A stretch of 64,000 nucleotides of DNA from Alviniconcha marisindica (taxonomy: Eukaryota > Mollusca > Gastropoda > Provannidae). This document shows, piece by piece, positions 11,428-23,436 of the stretch (position 1 is the stretch's first letter; each line of letters opens with the position of its first letter). The DNA is taken from assembly GCA_018857735.1 (NCBI GenBank), contig JABMCL010003054.1:472501-536500 (forward strand), given 5' to 3'. The translations under genes were made by a program, and so were the position numbers. Under the pieces are notes generated by a model. The model ran no database searches and was not told the origin of the DNA. It saw only the letters and a program-made list of their open reading frames with translations.

Positions 11428-13768
11428 TATATATATATATATATAAATGCTTTGTAAGTCAATCCATAACTAAGTAAGCTGGTGTTCACGTCCAGTCAAC
11501 CATTAGGGTTATATCAGGGCGATACACATTTTGTCATTACACAATATATATTAAAAATATGTATCAGCTAAAACATATATAAACATATTTTTAAAACCAG
11601 ACTTAAAACGTGCGTAAAAGTAAATATAACCTAAATTAATGTCCGAAACTTTAGATCTTGCTAAAAATGGTGATCTCTTTCAGAAAGTTAAAAATCTTTT
11701 CTAAGGCTATTTCTTGAACTAATATACGTAGTCACTCCAGAAAACCAATCACTTCGCAAACATGAAACAGAAATCCATGTACAAACATCAGTTTTGGAGG
11801 AGTCGGTCCCTTCAATATTACCCACATTTAGAGAGCGCATAAGGCTAGGACATGCTGGTATCATCAACCATTCTGTCTAATATCCCTGGTGGGGGTATTT
11901 TGATTCTCTATTGTGCCGATTCATCGTCAGCACGGAATACTTCTAGGTGAACTTAAGTCTGTCGGGAGTGACCAGCCTGGGCATATCCCCAACCCCGTCA
12001 GGAGAAATTTCAATTCTCTATTCTGCTGATTTACCGTCACCACGGACTACTTCTAGGTGAACTGAAGTCTGTTGGGAGTGACCAGCCTGGGCATATCCCC
12101 AGCCCTGTCGGGAGAAATTTCAATTCTCTATTCTGCTGATTTACCGTCACCACGGACTACTTCTAGGTGAACTGAAGTCTGTTGGGAGTGACCAGCCTGG
12201 GCATATCCCCAGCCCTGTCGGGAGAAATTTCAGTTCTCTATTCTGCTGATTTACCGTCACCACGGACTACTTCTAGGTGAACTGAAGTCTGTTGGGAGTG
12301 ACCAGCCTGGGCATATCCCCAGCCCTGTCGGGAGAAATTTCAATTCTCTATTCTGCTGATTTACCGTCACCACGGACTACTTCTAGGTGAACTGAAGTCT
12401 GTTGGGAGTGACCAGCCTGGGCATATCCCCAGCCCTGTCGGGAGAAATTTCAGTTCTCTATTCTGCTGATTTACCGTCACCACGGACTACTTCTAGGTGA
12501 ACTGAAGTCTGTTGGGAGTGACCAGCCTGGGCATATCCCCAGCCCTGTCGGGAGAAATTTCAGTTCTCTGTTCTGCTGATTTACCGTCACCACGGACTAC
12601 TTCTAGGTGAACTGAAGTCTGTTGGGAGTGACCAGCCTGGGCATATCCCCAGCCCTGTCAGGGGAAATTTCAGTTCTCTATTCTGCCGATTCAATGTCGC
12701 CACGGAATTGTGGTTGGAGAACTGAAATCTGTCGGGAGAGACCAGCCTGGGCATATCCCCAGCCCTGTCAGGAGAAATTTCAATTCTCTATTCTGCCGAT
12801 TCAATGTCACCACGGCATTCTGGTTGGGGAATTGAAGTCTGTCGGGAGTGAGCAGCCTGGCATATCCCCATCCCTGTACAAACATCAGACATCAGTTTTG
12901 GAGGAGTCGGTCCCTTCAATATTACCCGCATTTAGAGAGCGCATAAGGCTAGGACATGCTGGTATCATCAACCATTCTGTCTGATATCCCTGGTGGGGGT
13001 ATTTCGATTCTCTATTGTGCCAGTTCAGCGTCAGCACGGAATACTTGTTGGGGAGCTAAAGTCTGTCAGGAGTGACCAGCCTGGACATATCCCCAGCCCC
13101 GTCGGGAGAAATTTCAATTCTCTATTCTGCTGATTTACCGTCACCACGGACTACTTCTAGGTGAACTGAAGTCTGTTGGGAGAGACCAGCCTGGGCATAT
13201 CCCCAGCCCTGTCAGGGGAAATTTCAGTTCTCTATTCTGCCGATTCAATGTCGCCACGGAATTGTGGTTGGAGAACTGAAATCTGTCAGGAGAGACCAGC
13301 CTGGGCATATCCCCAGCCCTGTCAGGAGAAATTTCAATTCTCTATTCTGCCGATTCAATGTCACCACGGCATTCTGGTTGGGGAATTGAAGTCTGTCGGG
13401 AGTGAGCAGCCTGGCATATCCCCATCCCTGTACAAACATCAGACATCAGTTTTGGAGGAGTCGGTCCCTTCAATATTACCCGCATTTAGAGAGCGCATAA
13501 GGCTAGGACATGCTGGTATCATCAACCATTCTGTCTGATATCCCTGGTGGGGGTATTTCGATTCTCTATTGTGCCAGTTCATCGTCAGCATGGAATACTT
13601 GTTGGGGAGCTAAAGTCTGTCAGGAGTGACCAGCCTGGGCATATCCCCAGCCCTGTCGGGAGAAATTTCAATTCTCTATTCTGCTGATTTACCGTCACCA
13701 CGTACTACTTCTAGGTGAACTGAAGTCTGTTGGGAGTGACCAGCCTGGGCATATCCCCAGCCCTGTCG
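10940..13768 (+). repeat. 2.8-kb tandem block, copy 2
   Basis: Nearly identical to copy 1 over its whole length. Main differences are a longer and interrupted (AT)n at 11385-11444, small indels near 11455-11485 and scattered substitutions. The 120-residue open frames recur at 12622 and 13176. Such identity means very recent duplication, ongoing homogenisation or an assembly duplication. Confidence 0.9.
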
Positions 13769-16195
13769 AAAAATGGTCACACAAACATTCACACCAACAC
13801 TCACACAGTATTCAGACATAATAGTTAAAACCACACAAGGCACATGTCTCAGACGGTTTCAGTGCAGACTGACTCCACAGTGCCTTTTATTTCTTTTCAA
13901 AGCAGCCATTTCAGCAGTATGGACTGTCTGCAAAGTGGTTGATTAGTTAGTAACTGGATTTAACGTCCTGCCAACCACACAGTGTCACCTCAGGATGATC
14001 AAACTCACTTGTATTGTTGTAAGCAAATGCATAATACAAAGCTCAACCATTACAGTTATCTCACGGCGTTACACATTTTGTTGGTACACGATAATTGTTA
14101 AAAGTATGTACACATGTTAAAAGTATGTACACATTAAAAACTGGTATATATTCAGATTTTTCAAAATCATCTTAAGAAGTGGGTAAAACACAAACTGAAA
14201 ACATTTTCTCAAATATATATATATATATATATATATAAATGCTTTGTCAAGTCAATCCATAACTAAGTAAGCTGGTGTATCACGTCCAGTCAACCATTAG
14301 GGTTATATCAGGGCGATACACATTTTGTCATTACACAATATATATTAAAAATATGTATCAGCTAAAACATATATAAACATATTTTTAAAACCAGACTTAA
14401 AACGTGCGTAAAAGTAAATATAACCTAAATTAATGTCCGAAACTTTAGATCTTGCTAAAAATGGTGATCTCTTTCAGAAAGTTAAAAATCTTTTCTAAGG
14501 CTATTTCTTGAACTAATATACGTAGTCACTCCAGAAAACCAATCACTTCGCAAACATGAAACAGAAATCCATGTACAAACATCAGTTTTGGAGGAGTCGG
14601 TCCCTTCAATATTACCCACATTTAGAGAGCGCATAAGGCTAGGACATGCTGGTATCATCAACCATTCTGTCTAATATCCCTGGTGGGGGTATTTTGATTC
14701 TCTATTGTGCCGATTCATCGTCAGCACGGTGAACTTAAGTCTGTCGGGAGTGACCAGCCTGGGCATATCCCCAACCCCGTCAGGAGAAATTTCAATTCTC
14801 TATTCTGCTGATTTACCGTCACCACGGACTACTTCTAGGTGAACTGAAGTCTGTTGGGAGTGACCAGCCTGGGCATATCCCCAGCCCTGTCGGGAGAAAT
14901 TTCAATTCTCTATTCTGCTGATTTACCGTCACCACGGACTACTTCTAGGTGAACTGAAGTCTGTTGGGAGTGACCAGCCTGGGCATATCCCCAGCCCTGT
15001 CGGGAGAAATTTCAGTTCTCTATTCTGCTGATTTACCGTCACCACGGACTACTTCTAGGTGAACTGAAGTCTGTTGGGAGTGACCAGCCTGGGCATATCC
15101 CCAGCCCTGTCGGGAGAAATTTCAATTCTCTATTCTGCTGATTTACCGTCACCACGGACTACTTCTAGGTGAACTGAAGTCTGTTGGGAGTGACCAGCCT
15201 GGGCATATCCCCAGCCCTGTCGGGAGAAATTTCAGTTCTCTATTCTGCTGATTTACCGTCACCACGGACTACTTCTAGGTGAACTGAAGTCTGTTGGGAG
15301 TGACCAGCCTGGGCATATCCCCAGCCCTGTCGGGAGAAATTTCAGTTCTCTGTTCTGCTGATTTACCGTCACCACGGACTACTTCTAGGTGAACTGAAGT
15401 CTGTTGGGAGTGACCAGCCTGGGCATATCCCCAGCCCTGTCAGGGGAAATTTCAGTTCTCTATTCTGCCGATTCAATGTCGCCACGGAATTGTGGTTGGA
15501 GAACTGAAATCTGTCGGGAGAGACCAGCCTGGGCATATCCCCAGCCCTGTCAGGAGAAATTTCAATTCTCTATTCTGCCGATTCAATGTCACCACGGCAT
15601 TCTGGTTGGGGAATTGAAGTCTGTCGGGAGTGAGCAGCCTGGCATATCCCCATCCCTGTACAAACATCAGACATCAGTTTTGGAGGAGTCGGTCCCTTCA
15701 ATATTACCCGCATTTAGAGAGCGCATAAGGCTAGGACATGCTGGTATCATCAACCATTCTGTCTGATATCCCTGGTGGGGGTATTTCGATTCTCTATTGT
15801 GCCAGTTCAGCGTCAGCACGGAATACTTGTTGGGGAGCTAAAGTCTGTCAGGAGTGACCAGCCTGGACATATCCCCAGCCCCATCAGGAGAAATTTCAAT
15901 TCTCTATTCTGCTGATTTACCGTCACCACGGACTACTTCTAGGTGAACTGAAGTCTGTTGGGAGAGACCAGCCTGGGCATATCCCCAGCCCTGTCAGGGG
16001 AAATTTCAGTTCTCTATTCTGCCGATTCAATGTCGCCACGGAATTGTGGTTGGAGAACTGAAATCTGTCGGGAGAGACCAGCCTGGGCATATCCCCAGCC
16101 CTGTCAGGAGAAATTTCAATTCTCTATTCTGCCGATTCAATGTCACCACAGAATTCTGGTTGGGGAGCTAAAGTCGGTCAGGAGTGAGAAGCCTG
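13769..16195 (+). repeat. 2.8-kb tandem block, copy 3, truncated
   Basis: Follows copies 1 and 2 in the same order but has a short (AT)n (14212-14236). It lacks about 11 bp near 14730 and stops short. The last 110-bp unit passes into a fragment of another exon of the same gene family (16205-16345). Confidence 0.9.
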
Positions 16196-16398
16196 GGATG
16201 ACCAAGAGGAGTTTCAAGTTACCTTCTTTATCTACATTCATGGGTCCGGCCACTACAGTCAGTGTCCAGTGCAACATTCCCCCAATCGCACAAGTTCGGA
16301 CAAAAGTGGAGGCTGTGGCAGAACTGAAGGGGGAGAGGTTGACTACACAACCGTTCAACCCAAACACAAATTTTAAAATGTTATATGCAAGTAAGTAA
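15958..16398 (+). pseudogene. Fused exon fragments of the nuclease/P-loop gene family
   Basis: An open frame of 146 codons. It reads through two 110-bp units, then ILVGELKSV (the ExK motif of the nuclease-fold exon), then FKLPSLSTFMGPATTVSVQC, then QVRTKVEAVAELKGERL. The latter two parts match the exon at 53292-53479 and the 17 bp before it. The splice acceptor that is CTAG|GTTC in the intact gene reads CTACATTC here, so the AG is lost. It ends before the Walker A motif. Most probably a dead recombinant of exon pieces that stayed in frame by chance. Confidence 0.65.
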
Positions 16399-16444
16399 GT
16401 TGGTGTTTTACGCCCAGTCAACCGGTATGGTTATATCAGGGCGG
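16387..16444 (+). mobile_element. 58-bp mini-insertion with a 13-bp target duplication
   Basis: TAAAATGTTATAT occurs at 16374-16386 and again at 16445-16457. Exactly between lies a 58-bp segment: GCAAGTAAGTAAGTTGGTGT, then TTTACGCCCAGTCAACC, then TTATATCAGGGCGG. The same core occurs at more than ten other places, including about 8643, 11463, 17752, 18005, 19834, 21045, 22303, 25624, 26128 and 30928. A long target duplication suggests target-primed retroposition of a truncated SINE tail. Confidence 0.7.
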
Positions 16445-16457
16445 TAAAATGTTATAT

Positions 16458-17539
16458 AAAGCCATACAAAAAAGCCTGGCTCTTAAAGAAAAATGTTCGA
16501 GAGTTTCTGGGGGGGGGGGGGGGGGCAGTCATGAGAATGGACCATTCACAGAAAAATGACAAGACAGAATGAGCAAGAGGACTAGGCAGAAAAACAAGAG
16601 AGGAGATAGAAAAGGGGAATCAAATGACAGCCCTGAGATTCCAGACATCCCCAGACTCTCTTCACAGGGTCAGTCAACATTACGACAAGGAAAAACTTCC
16701 TGGCAGTAGGGGAAGCATGCATGGCTATATTTTGACCTACTCCAGGCTTTCGAGGGAGAACATTTGTCAGCCCTGGGTTCTCAACAGAGGGGGCCTTAAT
16801 TTCTGCATCCGCAGTTCCCCGCTGCAGGTTCCGCGTGGAAGACATGATACAGTCCCAGAATTCGAAATGACAGAGGTGGGTGCATGTTGCCTTCACAGCG
16901 GTTGCCCCAAACAGGTCATATTCCTGTCAACATTCGACACTGGGTGCATGTTGAAATCGTAATGTTTGACAGCAGACTGGGTATAAACAGTATATATTCT
17001 GATCGTACTCTTCACATTTTTTGCTTGCACTTCATGCAATTCATTTTGTTTACAAACTACATCTTCAAACAAATCATCATATATGGTAGACAATTTGAAT
17101 TTACAAATGTTGAAGTCGTCAAGTTAGGTGTTGAACATTACAATTACAACACGAGCTGTGGAAATAATAACGTTTGACATAATGATAGCGACCGTGCCTG
17201 TTTGCCTTCCAGAGTTCTAAAACCGATCTTAATAGCATTATTCTTTGGCTGTGATTTTTTTGTAATATTTATTATGATTTTATTTTATTTTATTATTATT
17301 AATACTTTCGCTTTGAAGTTAACTGTTCAACTATTTTTGTCCTAGGCACCTGAGTCAACATGACCAAGAAACGCATGGATGACAGGTTGCATGTGTGTTT
17401 TCCTGCGACACCCAAAAGCAGCAAAAGTTGCACTCACTCTTACTTGCTCCATTTTCTCTTACAAAACACTTACATATTTGTTAAATGTGTAAATGTTTTT
17501 GTTCAGTACCCGTGTAACGTTGCAAATTCTGTTTCAGTT
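16458..17539. other. Intergenic or intronic debris with a dispersed ~200-bp repeat
   Basis: A G-run lies at 16511-16526. A dispersed repeat at 16680-16870 contains GGGAAGCATGCATGGCTATA and TCTCAACAGAGGGGGCCTTA. Related copies lie at about 24815, 28750, 29730, 30520 and 30770. The + frame reads PGSRGSMHGYILTYSRL and is partly conserved between copies, but no splice context supports coding. 16960-17340 is AT-rich with nothing recognised. Confidence 0.5.
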
Positions 17540-17622
17540 GTTTTGTCCTGCCCAAAGTGAGTAGGACTCAGCTACAGAGGGCCCTGGCGGCAAGGTGATT
17601 AGAAGAGGAATGGACAGACACT
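17540..17622 (+). pseudogene. 3' end of the nuclease-fold exon, degenerate
   Basis: TTGTCCTGCCCAAAGTGAGT, CAGAGGGCCCTGGCGGCAAGG and TTAGAAGAGG align with 49470-49541 of the intact exon, up to its donor. Frame and donor are broken here. Related pieces lie at 19690-19770, 21862-21935, 22178-22247 and 26700-26780. Confidence 0.7.
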
Positions 17623-19389
17623 ATACACTTGTACAATACGTAACCTTGCACACTGACGACAGCGCCACATCTAGCCAAAGGAAACCGGAGACATGGATAA
17701 TATAATCACCTGTCTCCTGGCTCCACACTATTGGTGGAAGGTAAATAAGTAAGTAACTTGGCATTTTACGCCCAGTCAACCAGTACAGTTATATCAGGAC
17801 CAGCTGGTGAAAGTGGGGGGGGTAGGGGAACAACTTGTTACAGTCACTAGCAGACCTGCGTCACTTGCTCATCTCCTAGCTGCTCAACAAGAGCCATATA
17901 TGGTATATATTCTGATTTTTTTAAATCATCTTAAGAAGTGGGTAAAACACAAACCGAAAACATTTTCTCAAATATATATATAAATGCTTTGTCAAGTCAA
18001 TCCATAACTAAGTAAGCTGGTGTTTTACGTCCAAGTCAACCATTAGGGTTATATCAGGGCGATACACATTTTGTCATTACACAATATATATTTAAAATAT
18101 GTATCAGCTAAAACATATATATATACATATTTTGAAAACCAGACTTAAAACGTGCGTAAAAGTAAATATAACCTAAATTAATGTCCGAAACTTTAGATCT
18201 TGCTAAAGTTTAAAATCTTTTCTAATGCTATTTCTTCAAATAATATACGTAGTCACTCCAGAAAACCAATCACTTTCCAAACATAAAACAGAAATCCATG
18301 TACAAACATCAGACATCAGTTTCTGAGGAGTCAGTCCCTGCATTTAGACAGCGCATAAGGCTAGGACACACTGGTATCATCAACCGTTCTGTCTGATATC
18401 CCTGGTGGGGGTATTTTGATTCTCTATTGTGCCGATTCATCGTCAGCATGAAATACTTCTAGGTGAACTGAAAGCTGTCGGGAGTGACCAGCCTGGGCAT
18501 ATCCCCATCCCTGTCGGGAGAAATTTCAATTCTCTATTCTGCCGATTCAATGTCACCACGGAATTCTGATTGGGGAACTTAAGTCTGTCGGGAGTGACCA
18601 GCCTGGGCATATCCCCAGCCCTGTCAGGAGAAATTTCAATTCTCTATTCTGCCGATTCAATGTCACCACGGCTTTCTGGCTGGGGAATTGAAGTCTGTTG
18701 GGAGTGACCAGCCTGGCATATCCCCATCCCTGGGGGGAGGGATTTCAATTCTCTATTCAGACATTTTCAGTGCAGACTGACTCCACAATGACTTTTATTT
18801 CTTTTCAAAGTTGTCATTTCAGCAATATGTACAGTCAGTAACTGGATTTAACGTCCTGCCAACCACACAGTGTCACCTCAGGATGATCAAACTCACTTGT
18901 ATTGTTGTAAGCAAATGCATAATACAAAACTCAACCATTACAATTATCTCACGGCGTTACACACTTTGTTAGTACACGATAATTGTTAAAAGTATGTACA
19001 CGTTAAAAACTGGTATATATTCAGATTTTTCAAAATCATCGTAAGAAGTGGGTAAAACACAAACTGAAAACATTTTCTCAAATATATATAAATGCTTTGT
19101 CAAGTCAATCCATAACTAAGTAAGCTGGTGTTTTACGTCCAGTCAACCATTAGGGTTATATCAGGGCGATACACATCTTGTCATTACACAATATATATTT
19201 AAAATATGTATCAGCTAAAACATATATATATACATCTTTTTAAAACCAGACTTAAAACGTGCGTAAATGTAAACATAACCTAAATTAATGTCCAAAACTT
19301 TAGATCTTGCTAAAGCTTAAAATCTTTTCTAATGCTATTTCTTGAAATAATATACGTAGTCACTCCAGAAAACCAAACTCTTGCAAACA
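17623..19389 (+). repeat. Two degenerate copies of the 2.8-kb block
   Basis: 17890-18770 and 18775-19389 contain the same AT-rich left part as the block copies (AAGTGGGTAAAACACAAAC, GTCCGAAACTTTAGATCTTG). The first also holds three 110-bp exon-derived units (18430-18750). They are more diverged and shorter than the blocks at 8-16 kb, so they are older relics. Confidence 0.8.
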
Positions 19390-19770
19390 TAACCTGACTG
19401 TGAGAAAGATCACGAGTGGTCAGACACTTCGTCGGGGATATTGCTCTCAGCCTGACTATGAGAAATACAAAAGTGGTCAAGCACCTGGTAGCGGATATTA
19501 CACTCCGCCTGACTGTGAGAAAGACAGCGAATGGTCAAACACTTTGTCGGGGATATCGCTCTCGGCCGGACTGTGAGAAAGACAGAGAGTGGTCAAGCAC
19601 CTGGTCATGGACATTGTGCTCAGCCTGACTGTCAGAAAGACAGAGAGTGGTCAAACACTAGGTCAGTGACCTTGCACTCAGTCTGACGGTGAGAAAGACA
19701 CTCTTCTGCACTAAGTGAGTAGAGCTCAATTACATCAGACCCTGGCGGCAAGGCAATTAGAAGAGGTAAA
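19390..19770 (+). repeat. ~58-bp exon-derived array plus exon 3' end
   Basis: About five units of the type CCTGACTGTGAGAAAGACAG + GTGGTCAAACACTT. They correspond to the segment coding SERVIKHLISDVASGLTVRK in the intact exon. The last unit runs on into TCTTCTGCACTAAGTGAGTAG and CCCTGGCGGCAAGGC, ending AGAAGAGGTAAAC, so even the splice-donor position is preserved. Not coding in its present state. Confidence 0.75.
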
Positions 19771-20030
19771 CAGACGTAAAATGTAAGGAATATAACTGTA
19801 CACATGCAGTGATGGTGGAAGGTAAATAAGTAAGTAACTTGGCATTTTACGCCCAGTCAACCAGTACAGTTATATCAGGACCAGCTGGTGAAAGTGGGGG
19901 GGGGTAGGGGAACAACTTGTTACACAGTCACTAGCAGACCTGCGTCACTTGCTCATCTCCTAGCTGCTCAACAAGAGCCATACAAAAAAACTAACCCTTA
20001 ACGAAAAATATTTGAGAATTTTCTGGAAAA

Positions 20031-20079
<49 letters not shown>
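19771..20079. repeat. Copies of the 58-bp element and a (GT)n tract
   Basis: The AACTTGGCATTTTACGCCCAG motif lies at about 19838, a poly(G) run at about 19897 and (GT)n at 20034-20078. Confidence 0.8.
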
Positions 20080-20081
<2 letters not shown>

Positions 20082-21290
20082 CATAACCTAAATTAATGTC
20101 CAAAACTTTAGATCTTGCTAAAGCTTAAAATCTTTTCTAATGCTATTTCTTGAAATAATATACGTAGTCACTCCAGAAAACCAAACTCTTTGCAAACATA
20201 AAACAGAAATCCATGTACAAACATCAGACATCAGTTTCTGAGGAGTCAGTCCCTTCAATATTACCTGCATTTAGACAGCGCATAAGGCTAGGACACACTG
20301 GTATCATCAACCGTTCTGTCTGATATCCCTGGTGGGGGTATTTTGATTCTCTATTGTGCCGATTCACCGTCAGCATGAAATACTTCTAGGTGAACTGAAA
20401 GCTGTCGGGAGTGACCAGCCTGGGCATATCCCCATCCCTGTCGGGAGAAATTTCAATTCTCTATTCTGCCGATTCAATGTCACCACGGAATTCTGATTGG
20501 GGAACTTAAGTCTGTCGGGAGTGACCAGCCTGGGCATATCCCCAGCCCTGTCAGGAGAAATTTCAATTCTCTATTCTGCCGATTCAATGTCACCACGGCT
20601 TTCTGGCTGGGGAATTGAAGTCTGTTGGGAGTGACCAGCCTGGCATATCCCCATCCCTGGGGGGAGGGATTTCAATTCTCTATTCAGACATTTTCAGTGC
20701 AGACTGACTCCACAATGACTTTTATTTCTTTTCAAAGTTGTCATTTCAGCAATATGTACAGTCAGTAACTGGATTTAACGTCCTGCCAACCACACAGTGT
20801 CACCTCAGGATGATCAAACTCACTTGTATTGTTGTAAGCAAATGCATAATACAAAACTCAACCATTACAATTATCTCACGGCGTTACACACTTTGTTAGT
20901 ACACGATAATTGTTAAAAGTATGTACACGTTAAAAACTGGTATATATTCAGATTTTTCAAAATCATTGTAAGAAGTGGGTAAAACACAAACTGAAAACAT
21001 TTTCTCAAATATATATAAATGCTTTGTCAAGTGAATCCATAACTAAGTAAGCTGGTGTTTTACGTCCAGTCAACCATTAGGGTTATATCAGGGCGATATA
21101 CATTTTGTCATCACACAATATATATTAAAAATATGTATCAGTTAAAAAATATCTATACATATTTTGAAAACCAGACTTAAAACGTGCGTAAAAGTAAATA
21201 TAACCCAAATTAATGTCCGAAACATTAGATCTTGCTAAAAAATGGTGATCTCTTTCAGAAAGTTAAAAATCTTTCAACAAGTACAGCTAC
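20080..21290 (+). repeat. Degenerate copy of the 2.8-kb block
   Basis: Almost the same as 18200-19300 in order and sequence, including three 110-bp units at 20370-20680. This is a secondary duplication of the degenerate copies. The (GT)n at 20034 marks its left border. Confidence 0.8.
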
Positions 21291-23436
21291 CTCATAAGAA
21301 GGAGCTGTGTTTTGTATGTTTCAGGGCCAATATTTCTGAAAGGGAATCTGACGGAAGATTTCATGGCCACGTTTGCGCGCCTTGCAGTTAGACACACTGT
21401 CTAATTTTGTTCGAATGGGTAGGTGCTTTCGATTATGAAGAATAAAAACAGAATGATTGTGAAAATGTTAAGAAATCATAGTTATTTCTCGGAGGAATTT
21501 GTGATCTCCTGCTCTTAGGACCAACATTATGCGATGTCCCTTGAGGCACAGTTCTCCCTCATTCAAATCTACATCGTTACACTCCAAAGTTGGACAATTA
21601 TCTGACAGGACGGGAGGCGCTGTAAATGAGAGTAAGCAGCTTGGTGTTTTACGCCCAGTCAACCATTACGGTTATATCGGGGCGCTACCCATTTTCTCAT
21701 TACACAATAGATACTCTGTCAATGAGACCCCTGGTGCCAGTATCCCCACGGCTCGGTCTTGCCCGCAGGCAGACACAACGCCTTCTTGTGGAATCGATAG
21801 CTGTGCTGTGCAGTGTTTTTGTTCAGTACCCATGTAACGTTGTGAATTCTGTTTCAATTGTTTTGTCCTGCCCTACGTGAGTATGACTCAGCTACAGAGG
21901 GCCCTGGCGGCAAGGTGATTAGAAGAGGTAAATAGAGGTAAAATGTAAGGAATATAACAGTACACAAGGGGTATTCATACTTTACAAAGACACTTAGACA
22001 ATGACAGACGTGAAGCTGCCAAAGACTATGAAGCACAAATTTTGCCGGACTGTGAGAAAGACAGAGAGTGGTCAAGCACCTGGTCATGGACATTGTGCTC
22101 AGCCTGACTGTCAGAAAGACAGAGAGTGGTCAAACACTTGGTCAGTGACCTTGCACTCAGTCTGACGGTGAGAAAGACACTCTTCTGCACTAAGTGAGTA
22201 GAGCTCAATTACATCAGACCCTGGCGGCAAGGCAATTAGAAGAGGTAAACAGACGTAAAATGTAAGGAATATAACTGTACACATGCAGTGATGGTGGAAG
22301 GTAAATAAGTAAGTAACTTGGCATTTTACGCCCAGTCAACCAGTACAGTTATATCAGGACCAGCTGGTGAAAGTGAGGGGGGGTAGGGGAACAACTTGTT
22401 ACACAGTCACTAGCAGACCTGCGTCACTTGCTCATCTCCTAGCTGCTCAACAAGAGCCATACAAAAAACCTAACCCTTAACGAAAAATATTTGAGAGTTT
22501 TCTGGAAAAAGTCAGGAGAATGACAAGACAGAAAGAGCAAGAGGACTAGGCAGAAAAGAAGAAAAAAAGAGAGGATACAGGAAAGGGGAATCAAATGACA
22601 GCCCTGAGATTCCACACAGGAGGGAGATTTCAGACAACCAGTACAGTTATATCAGGGCCAGCTGGTGAAAGTGTGTGTGTGTGGGTGGGTGGGGGGGGGT
22701 GGGGGGGGGAACAACTTGTTACACAGTCACTAGCAGACCTGGTCACTTGCTTAAATAACGATGTGTTTGTGTAGACCACAGTACTCCACTGCGGCATGTT
22801 GCCTGCAGGAATCTACGTCACTGACAGACCTGCGTCACTTCCATACAGTGACGTTTTTATCTTGACAACAGACCTGTGTCACTTCCATACAGTGACGTTT
22901 TTATTTTGACCACAACAGCGTCACCCACAGACCTGCCTCTCTACAATTTCAAGTTGGAGACAATGGTTAAGCACTTGGTCAGTGACACTGCACTTGGCCT
23001 GACAGTGATAAAGACAGCGAGTGGTCATTTTACGCCCAGTCAACCAGTAGAGTTATATCAGGGCCAGCTGGTGAAAGTGGAGTGGGGGGGGGGGGGGGGG
23101 AGAGACAGTCACAGTCACTAGCAGACTGGCGTCAATTGCTTAAATAACGATGTGTTCGTGTAGACCACAGTACTCCACTGCGGCATATTACGTGCAGGAA
23201 ACTACGTCACTGACAGATCTGTGTCACTTCCCTACCGTGACGTTTTTATCTTGACAACAGACCCGCGTCACTTGCTCAAATAACGACGTGTTCGTGTAGA
23301 ACACAGTACTCCACTGCGGCATATTACGTGCAGGAAACTACGTCACTGACAGACCTGCGTCACTTCCATATATAATGCAGGAAACTACGTCATTCACAAA
23401 CCTGCATCTTTACAATTTCAAATCGGAGACAGTGGT
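21291..23436. repeat. Mosaic of exon fragments and short repeats
   Basis: Fragments of the nuclease-fold exon 3' end lie at 21862-21935 (with AGAAGAGGTAAATAG at the donor) and 22178-22247. Two to three ~58-bp units lie at 22045-22175. The 58-bp element core lies at about 21640 and 22315. 22740-23436 is a set of repeats with ACGTCACTGACAGACCTGCG and CAGTGACGTTTTTATCTTGA, several containing TGACGT half-sites. 21291-21600 has nothing recognised. Confidence 0.7.

Noticed and set aside
9793..15766. Five identical 120-codon open frames
   Set aside because: Created by copying of the 110-bp units. Only the short GELKSVG part is from a real protein frame; the rest is out of frame with the source exon.
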